The notes under the pieces: model-generated
The model's input: only the letters and a program-made list of their open reading frames with translations
Database searches by the model: none
Told to the model about the DNA's origin: nothing
Assembly: GCA_002471225.1 (NCBI GenBank)
Contig: DKPO01000039.1
Span: forward strand, 1-21,431
Source: Porphyromonadaceae bacterium UBA7332
Lineage (GTDB): Bacteria > Bacteroidota > Bacteroidia > Bacteroidales > UBA7332
Direction of reading: 5' to 3'
Length of the DNA: 21,431 bases
In this document: one piece after another, positions 17,227-21,431 of the stretch
Layout of the letters: each line of letters opens with the position of its first letter
Numbering within the stretch: position 1 is the first letter of the stretch
Made by a program: the position numbers and the translations under genes

Positions 17227-18594
17227 TTAATCCTTAGTTTGAGCAAAAGCTCCTATCATTGGTTTTTCGAAATCACGCTTCGCACCAAAATAGTCAAAAC
17301 TTAAGTCCGGAATGATCCGATTCTCACCAAAACCCTCCAGGTCCTTATTCGTTCCTATCCGGTAATCAAAGATATAATTTCCCGGATCTATCCGCAGGAA
17401 CAAGGGATCGACATTCCATAAAACATTACTGAACACCGCATCCGGCGAAGGGGCACTTCCTTTCAACAAACAATAATTAAATTCGAGACTGTGAGGATAC
17501 TGTGAATGTTTAAAGATCAGTTCGTCCTTTTTACTACCCCAAACGATTGTATGAGATAAACGCAAACTAATATCTTTATTGTTTACGTATAAACAAACGC
17601 CTTTGCTTCCGAAAGGATAATAATTAACAAACGTACAATATTCAAAGTCCGCCTGTCCATTTCTCAGATTCACAAGAGCTGACCCCGAATTACTGAAAAG
17701 ACAACCTCTACCCTCCAGATATCCGCTCTGAATATCCAAAGCAGACAGACTTGAGTTATGAATAATGGAATTATGAATAGTAAGCCTGCTTTCTGATGCT
17801 GATAAACTATCCACTTGTATTCCGACTGAAGCATTTCTGATTTGTACGTGCGTAAGAGCAGAACTTCCATGATGATTCCGGAAATACAAACCGCCCCATT
17901 GTCCACTCAAATGATCATAAGCTATTGAACCATTCATCCGATCGAAACGATCGCCTCTGAATACAACAGGATTTTCAGCAGTTCCTTCGCAATTCAAAGA
18001 ACCCTCAACTATCATTTTCGCATTATGATGCATAAAGAATCGGGTTCCCGGTCCGACATGCAGTATAGCGCTCTTATTGATACGCAAGGAATCGTAAACG
18101 ACGACTGGCTTTTGTGCATCAAAAGCGGTATCAGTATCTATAACATATCCCTTAAGAAGCACTGCATCCCATACATGAGCTGAAAGAGTTATACTTTTTC
18201 GCTTCCCGTTTACATCAATATACAATTGATCCTCCGTTTTCACAGGCATACTCTTACCGTTCTCTACAGGTCTGACTTCTACTGCGATATACAGGCTATC
18301 CTTTCCCCATATCTCAATATCCGAAAATGACTGACCATTCTCTCCATCGACATTTAATCTGTAAATACTTGAATCGGATACCAAGCCTATCTGAGCAATA
18401 CGGATATACTCTTTATGAGGGTTATAGATTTTGATCCATTTAGTTGCCGATGGGACAGTAGAAAACAATGTATCAAACTTCAACGTATCTGTTGAGAAGT
18501 ACAATTCTTTAGATACATCAGTCGTGAAATCAGGACCTGACATACAAGACAAAACAAGAACGACTAATGTTAAAATAAAGAATATGTGCTTCAT
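17227..18594 (-). CDS. Right-handed parallel beta-helix lipoprotein, function unknown
   Basis: This 455-residue protein has a lipoprotein signal peptide ending at LVLSC (Cys17), so it should be anchored in an envelope membrane. Residues about 25-150 look like a beta-sandwich with a strand such as SKELYFSTDTLKFDTLF. From about 165 to 400 comes a run of short strands with Asn, Gly and Ser turns (for example HNSIIHNSSLSALDIQSG and GCLFSNSGSALVNL), the pattern of a parallel beta-helix with a PbH1-like repeat. No lyase or hydrolase catalytic set is visible, so it may bind carbohydrate or be structural rather than enzymatic. It opens the gene cluster with the EEP and HAD genes and has a strong -7 box of its own upstream. 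Confidence 0.75.
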   Translation of the reverse strand: MKHIFFILTLVVLVLSCMSGPDFTTDVSKELYFSTDTLKFDTLFSTVPSATKWIKIYNPHKEYIRIAQIGLVSDSSIYRLNVDGENGQSFSDIEIWGKDSLYIAVEVRPVENGKSMPVKTEDQLYIDVNGKRKSITLSAHVWDAVLLKGYVIDTDTAFDAQKPVVVYDSLRINKSAILHVGPGTRFFMHHNAKMIVEGSLNCEGTAENPVVFRGDRFDRMNGSIAYDHLSGQWGGLYFRNHHGSSALTHVQIRNASVGIQVDSLSASESRLTIHNSIIHNSSLSALDIQSGYLEGRGCLFSNSGSALVNLRNGQADFEYCTFVNYYPFGSKGVCLYVNNKDISLRLSHTIVWGSKKDELIFKHSQYPHSLEFNYCLLKGSAPSPDAVFSNVLWNVDPLFLRIDPGNYIFDYRIGTNKDLEGFGENRIIPDLSFDYFGAKRDFEKPMIGAFAQTKD

Positions 18595-18613
18595 AGTTTA
18601 AAATATCAATACG

Positions 18614-18642
18614 CAAATATATCACATTGATTTAAAATCAAT
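18614..18642 (-). promoter_or_regulatory. Candidate internal promoter for the beta-helix/EEP/HAD/S41 genes
   Basis: On the minus strand, TATATTTG (18621-18614) is an exact -7 box. ATTG (18642-18639) is 17 bases upstream as a weak -33. The predicted start near 18608 leaves about 13 bases of leader. It lies just past the pepD stop, so this cluster may be expressed with pepD or independently. Confidence 0.45.
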
Positions 18643-20084
18643 TACAAACGGCTAACTATTTCATTCAAATGTGCCCAAAATTTCTGCATACCCGATATTG
18701 ATAATCTCTCATCAGGAGAATGCGCATCAAGGATTACAGGTCCAAAAGAAATCATATCCAACCATGGATATTTATCCAAAAACAATCCACACTCTAATCC
18801 CGCATGCACAGCCCGGACATAAGGTTTTTCATGAAAAAGATCCTCATAAGCCTGAATAGATAAAGTCAACAGAGGAGATTTCAGATTTGGTTTCCAACCC
18901 GGATATCCCGTTCCATGAGATACTTTAGCTCCCATTGACGAAAAAAGGATATCTATCCGATTACAAATATCCAGCTTAGCCGATTCGACCGAACTTCTAT
19001 GGCTTAAAACCACCTGAATCTGTTTTTCTCCTATTCGTTTTACTGAAGCCAGATTAGATGATGTTTCAACAAGATTTTCAAACTCAGGATTCATCGTTAT
19101 CACCCCATTCGGACAAATATATAAAGCATTCAACAATTGGCGGGCTGATTGAGTATCTATACAAGTTTCCGGTCGATCTTCAGAGTCCAGATCAATTCGC
19201 ATTTTAGATTCTGCAAAATTAAACTCATTCTCAACCTCATAGATAAAATGATTCAACTCAATACGTACATTCTCTTTATCTTTAAAGCTTACACCAACGT
19301 ATGCCGAAGCAGCCCGCGGAATCGCATTATGCAAGTTTCCACCTTCTATTTCACTAATAACTAAATCATATTTAGTTTGCAAGATCTGAAGATAACGAAC
19401 CAGCATCTGAATAGCATTTGCACGACCCTTGTTGATATCATCACCGGAATGACCTCCTGCCAGTCCGGACACAGAAACTTTAAAATAAAACTTATCTTTC
19501 GGAGCGTCTATCAATTCAAAATCAAATAGCGCTTTTGTATCGATTCCTCCTGCACAGCCGATGTAAATACCATCCTCTCCATCCAGATTCAATAAGTACT
19601 TTCCTTCGAAAAATCCGGCCTCCAAACCAAAGGCTCCGTTTAATCCCGTTTCTTCATCAACCGTAAATAAAGCCTCTATTTTACCATGCAAAATAGAATC
19701 AGACGACAACAAAGCCAAAGCAGCAGCCATTCCGGCCCCGTTATCCGCTCCGAGAGTTGTCCCTTTAGCCTTGATCCAATCCCCGTCTACATAGGTCTGT
19801 ATGGGATCCGTTTCAAAATCGTGCTCAACCGTCGCGTTTTTCTCACATACCATATCCATATGGCATTGCAAAACAATAGTCGGACGTTGTTTTTCACGAT
19901 CTGTAGGCTCTTTCACTATCAATAAATTACCTACCTGATCCTCTTTACATTCTAATTGATTTTCTTTTGCAAATGCTTTCAAATAGGCAGATATTTGGTG
20001 CTCTTTTTTTGATGGTCGCGGAATTTGAGTTATTTCATCAAAAAAATGCCATACAATTTCAGGTTGTAGTTTAGTATTTCTCAT
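18642..20084 (-). CDS. pepD: Cytosolic aminoacyl-histidine (nonspecific) dipeptidase, M20 family
   Basis: This zinc dipeptidase of the M20/PepD group hydrolyses dipeptides in the cytosol; Xaa-His is the classical substrate. The protein has 480 residues, typical for the family. The metal-binding set is complete: His75 and Asp77 in QCHMDMV, bridging Asp114 in LGADNGAG, the catalytic/ligand pair Glu144-Glu145 in VDEETG, Asp168 in LNLDGED, and a C-terminal histidine (His455 in HSPDER). The lid domain spans about 200-380, including GGHSGDD (210-216). The open frame extends 51 codons upstream, but ATG 20084 is chosen because the protein then begins with the normal family start and the extension would cover the divergent gene's promoter and first codons. 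No signal peptide is seen. It heads the minus block, 47 bases before the beta-helix gene. Confidence 0.92.
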   Translation of the reverse strand: MRNTKLQPEIVWHFFDEITQIPRPSKKEHQISAYLKAFAKENQLECKEDQVGNLLIVKEPTDREKQRPTIVLQCHMDMVCEKNATVEHDFETDPIQTYVDGDWIKAKGTTLGADNGAGMAAALALLSSDSILHGKIEALFTVDEETGLNGAFGLEAGFFEGKYLLNLDGEDGIYIGCAGGIDTKALFDFELIDAPKDKFYFKVSVSGLAGGHSGDDINKGRANAIQMLVRYLQILQTKYDLVISEIEGGNLHNAIPRAASAYVGVSFKDKENVRIELNHFIYEVENEFNFAESKMRIDLDSEDRPETCIDTQSARQLLNALYICPNGVITMNPEFENLVETSSNLASVKRIGEKQIQVVLSHRSSVESAKLDICNRIDILFSSMGAKVSHGTGYPGWKPNLKSPLLTLSIQAYEDLFHEKPYVRAVHAGLECGLFLDKYPWLDMISFGPVILDAHSPDERLSISGMQKFWAHLNEIVSRL

Positions 20085-20100
20085 AAAAAGTCTATATTTG
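20070..20100 (+). promoter_or_regulatory. Candidate promoter of the small membrane protein/OmpH-like operon
   Basis: TATATTTG (20093-20100) is an exact TAnnTTTG box, and TTTA (20070-20073) is 19 bases upstream. The predicted start near 20107 leaves about 12 bases before the ATG at 20119. The upstream element lies inside the first codons of pepD on the other strand. Confidence 0.6.
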
Positions 20101-20112
20101 CAGACAAATATA
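20093..20112. promoter_or_regulatory. Palindrome of two opposed -7 boxes (pepD and divergent gene)
   Basis: The sequence TATATTTG-CAGA-CAAATATA is a perfect 8-base inverted repeat. Its left arm is the plus-strand -7 box and its right arm (20112-20105) is the same box on the minus strand, positioned about 20 bases from the pepD ATG. No good -33 element for the minus strand is visible near 20132, so the pepD promoter is less certain. A dimeric repressor site is an alternative reading. Confidence 0.5.
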
Positions 20113-20118
20113 ACAAGA

Positions 20119-20358
20119 ATGTTGGAGACACTTTTCATAGTAATCATTATCGTTGGGATTTCCGTACTTTTATTAGGAATAAAAGTATTTTTCACACGAA
20201 ACGGAAAATTCCCGAATACACACATCGGAGGAAACAAAGCTTTATCAAAAAAAGGTATAACTTGTGCTAAGACCGATGATAAAATGGCGCAAGCCAGAAA
20301 AGGCCTTTATGATATCCTAGAGGACCAGGAGAGTAAGCAAAATAATAACAAAGAATAA
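20119..20358 (+). CDS. Small single-TM conserved protein, function unknown
   Basis: This 79-residue protein has an N-terminal hydrophobic helix (about 5-24) followed by a short basic stretch (RNGKFPNTHIGGNKALSKKG, 27-46), one cysteine (Cys49) and a Gln/Asn/Lys-rich tail. The FPNTHIGGNKAL segment looks like the conserved core I associate with small Bacteroidota membrane proteins, but I know no named function. The ATG at 20119 is preferred over an in-frame TTG at 20098 because the latter lies in the promoter. It is followed after 9 bases by the OmpH-like gene with no terminator between, so both envelope proteins are probably made from one message. It is divergent from pepD. Confidence 0.75.
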   Translation: MLETLFIVIIIVGISVLLLGIKVFFTRNGKFPNTHIGGNKALSKKGITCAKTDDKMAQARKGLYDILEDQESKQNNNKE

Positions 20359-20367
20359 AACACTTTT

Positions 20368-20979
20368 ATGAAAAACGTAAACTATCTGATTAACGGAATT
20401 TTGGCTGTTGCGGTTATAGGTTTGTATATTATGTACTTCACAGGACATAAAAAATCTGAATCTAAAGGCATTACAGAATCAAAAACAATTGAAGCAAGCG
20501 AAGTATTACCTATTGCATATATAAATGTTGATACTTTACTTAACAGCTACAATTTCTTTAATGATATAAACGAGTCTTTAGTTCGTAAACAAGAAGGCGC
20601 TCGTGCCAGCTTAAACGAAAAAGTTCGTCAATTGGAAAATGAAATGAAAGAGTTTCAGCGTAAGATCCAAAACAATGCTTTCCTTTCACAAGAAAGAGCT
20701 GAAGCTGAACAAAGCAGATTGATCAAAAAACAACAGGAACTTCAACAATTGGAGCAACGTCTTTCAATGGATATCATGAAAGAGCAACAAAAAATGAACG
20801 AACAGTTGAATGACTCAATCTACAACTATATCAAGCAGTTCAACAAAGATCAAAAATATCATTTGATCATCAGCAACACTGGTAACGACAACCTTTTATA
20901 TGCTGATAAATCGTACGATATTACTAAAGAAGTTGTTGAAGGCCTAAATAGCCGTTATACAACTAAAGCTTCTAAATAA
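20368..20979 (+). CDS. OmpH/Skp-family coiled-coil protein with N-terminal membrane anchor
   Basis: A periplasmic Skp/OmpH-type holdase is expected to shield unfolded outer-membrane proteins. The 203-residue chain has an N-terminal hydrophobic helix (about 7-24) without a clear cleavage site, so it may stay anchored in the inner membrane. A short linker is followed by the family's opening strand (IAYINVDTLLNSYNFF, about 50-65). A long Glu/Gln/Lys/Arg-rich coiled coil follows (about 70-150), and a strand near 167-171 (YHLIIS) completes the trimer-base fold. Length and order match OmpH homologues in Bacteroidota. It is the second gene of a two-gene operon and ends at a strong terminator. It complements TamB/TamL elsewhere in the window as part of outer-membrane biogenesis, although the loci are separate. 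Confidence 0.85.
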   Translation: MKNVNYLINGILAVAVIGLYIMYFTGHKKSESKGITESKTIEASEVLPIAYINVDTLLNSYNFFNDINESLVRKQEGARASLNEKVRQLENEMKEFQRKIQNNAFLSQERAEAEQSRLIKKQQELQQLEQRLSMDIMKEQQKMNEQLNDSIYNYIKQFNKDQKYHLIISNTGNDNLLYADKSYDITKEVVEGLNSRYTTKASK

Positions 20980-20995
20980 AATTCACTTACATACT

Positions 20996-21031
20996 AAAAA
21001 GCAGGAATGGTCCGACACATTCCTGCTTTTT
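20996..21031 (+). terminator. Intrinsic terminator of the OmpH-like operon
   Basis: A stem of 14 pairs (20996-21009 with 21018-21031) has an 8-base loop, and the T-run continues to 21033. It lies 16 bases past the stop codon. Confidence 0.9.
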
Positions 21032-21180
21032 TTATCCCTATCCACCACCCTTATCCGGTCAGTTACTATAAAAAGATCCAGTCATTCGTTAAAAAGATTG
21101 ACCGTATCTTCACAAAGATACAGTCAATCTCTGAAAAGATAAAGGGTATCTTTTTAAAGATACGGTATATCGTCAAATAG
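21007..21180 (+). CDS. Doubtful 57-codon ORF reading through the 21-bp array
   Basis: An ATG inside the terminator stem opens a frame of 57 codons ending at TAG (21178). From residue 22 on it reads as heptads of the form K-I-x-x-I-x-x, a cationic amphipathic helix pattern caused by the exact 21-base repeat. Against coding: no promoter is visible, the ATG lies in the stem of the upstream terminator, and the repeat continues past the stop codon. Most probably not a gene. Confidence 0.12.
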   Translation: MVRHIPAFFIPIHHPYPVSYYKKIQSFVKKIDRIFTKIQSISEKIKGIFLKIRYIVK

Positions 21181-21239
21181 ATACGGTTTATCTTTGAAAA
21201 GATATACCGTTTCTTTTCAAAGATATACTGACAACAAAA
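21072..21239. repeat. Eight-unit phased 21-bp palindromic repeat array
   Basis: GAT trinucleotides occur at 21075, 21096, 21117, 21138, 21159, 21180, 21201 and 21222, exactly 21 bases apart. Seven of the eight are preceded by AAA, and the sixth by ATA. Most are followed ten bases later by ATC or TTC, so each unit approximates AAAGATAC-x-GTATCTTT. Base sequence has diverged but no unit has gained or lost a base. Neighbouring units form hairpins centred at 21112.5, 21154.5 and 21196.5. No direct match to a known element is recognised. Confidence 0.85.
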
Positions 21240-21324
21240 AAATCATCCTTTTATCCTTCACATCTGACACAAGAACCCCAATAATCTATCAATCAGAAAG
21301 ATAAACATACCTATTTCCAAAATC
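21240..21324. other. Short AT-rich spacer right of the 21-bp array
   Basis: No gene is visible. One isolated copy of the following 10-base motif occurs as ATCTGACACA (21262-21271). Confidence 0.5.
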
Positions 21325-21354
21325 ATCTGTCACCATCTAACACCATCTAACACC
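21325..21354. repeat. Three-unit 10-bp tandem repeat, ATCTnnnACC
   Basis: The units are ATCTGTCACC (21325), ATCTAACACC (21335) and ATCTAACACC (21345), directly abutting. The last two are identical. Confidence 0.75.
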
Positions 21355-21402
21355 TTTCTTCATAAGAAACTCTACCATCCTACGATCAATTATCTTCGTT
21401 TT

Positions 21403-21431
21403 ATCTGCAACCATTTGCAACCATCTGCAAC
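21403..21431. repeat. Second 10-bp tandem repeat cluster, cut by the window edge
   Basis: The units are ATCTGCAACC (21403), ATTTGCAACC (21413) and ATCTGCAAC (21423), the last truncated by the end of the sequence. The consensus ATCTGCAACC shares ATCT...ACC with the cluster 78 bases to the left. Confidence 0.75.

Noticed and set aside
17223..17246. TTG-initiated extension of the EEP-fold protein
   Set aside because: It would overlap the upstream gene and hide a clean signal peptide that starts at ATG 17222.
20098..20118. TTG-initiated extension of the 79-residue protein
   Set aside because: It lies within the predicted promoter and transcript start; ATG 20119 gives a normal membrane-helix start.
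20085..20237. 51-codon N-terminal extension of pepD
   Set aside because: Family members begin at the MRNTKLQPE-type start; the extension would cover the divergent gene's start and promoter.
21072..21239. CRISPR array
   Set aside because: Units abut or are separated by 8 or fewer bases, differ at many positions, and have no spacers of uniform length; no cas genes are present.
21072..21239. Plasmid iteron origin
   Set aside because: Iteron-like length, but the units are far more diverged than functional iterons and no replication initiator gene or other plasmid feature is in the window.

Overview
This is an AT-rich bacterial chromosome segment that is almost certainly from the Bacteroidota, probably the Bacteroidales. 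Three things support this. The gene set includes TamB with a lipidated TamA homologue (TamL), a DivIC/FtsB-like protein, the lysine-type short SerA, and membrane-anchored OmpH. Promoters match the Bacteroidota pattern (TTTG-like -33, TAnnTTTG -7) rather than the TTGACA/TATAAT type. Several lipoproteins carry short signal peptides ending in a lipobox cysteine. The species cannot be read from the window. No rRNA, tRNA, transposase, integrase or CRISPR array was seen.

Layout, left to right. (1) 25-1568: a KamA-family radical SAM gene on the minus strand, with its own promoter, a structured leader and a terminator. (2) 1622-8872: a two-gene minus-strand operon, tamB then tamL, encoding an inner-membrane-to-outer-membrane pair. 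(3) 9006-11104: a divergent plus-strand operon with a DivIC/FtsB-like septum protein, a 4-TM small membrane protein and ilvA, closed by an elaborate hairpin. (4) 11316-13518: serC and serA, the first two steps of serine synthesis, with their own promoter and terminator. (5) 13519-14105: a 550-base gene-poor gap holding a candidate plus-strand small RNA. (6) 14069-20112: a tight minus-strand block of pepD, a beta-helix lipoprotein, a secreted endonuclease/exonuclease/phosphatase-fold protein, a HAD hydrolase and an S41 protease lipoprotein. (7) 20070-21031: a divergent plus-strand pair, a 79-residue single-TM protein and an OmpH-like coiled-coil protein. (8) 21032-21431: non-coding DNA that is highly structured.

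Most of the window is ordinary housekeeping and envelope biology. TamB, TamL and OmpH-like proteins belong to outer-membrane assembly. IlvA, SerC and SerA belong to amino-acid biosynthesis. The five-gene minus block joins cytosolic peptide turnover to exported hydrolases and lipoproteins of unknown joint purpose.

The strongest unexplained signal is at the right end. Eight degenerate 19-nt palindromic units (consensus close to AAAGATAC-x-GTATCTTT) repeat with an exact 21-base phase from 21072 to 21239. Three inter-unit hairpins have centres 42 bases apart. The array is followed by two clusters of a different 10-base tandem repeat (ATCTnnnACC), the second of which runs off the window. A second notable site is the perfect palindrome between pepD and its divergent neighbour, which consists of two opposed exact -7 promoter boxes.
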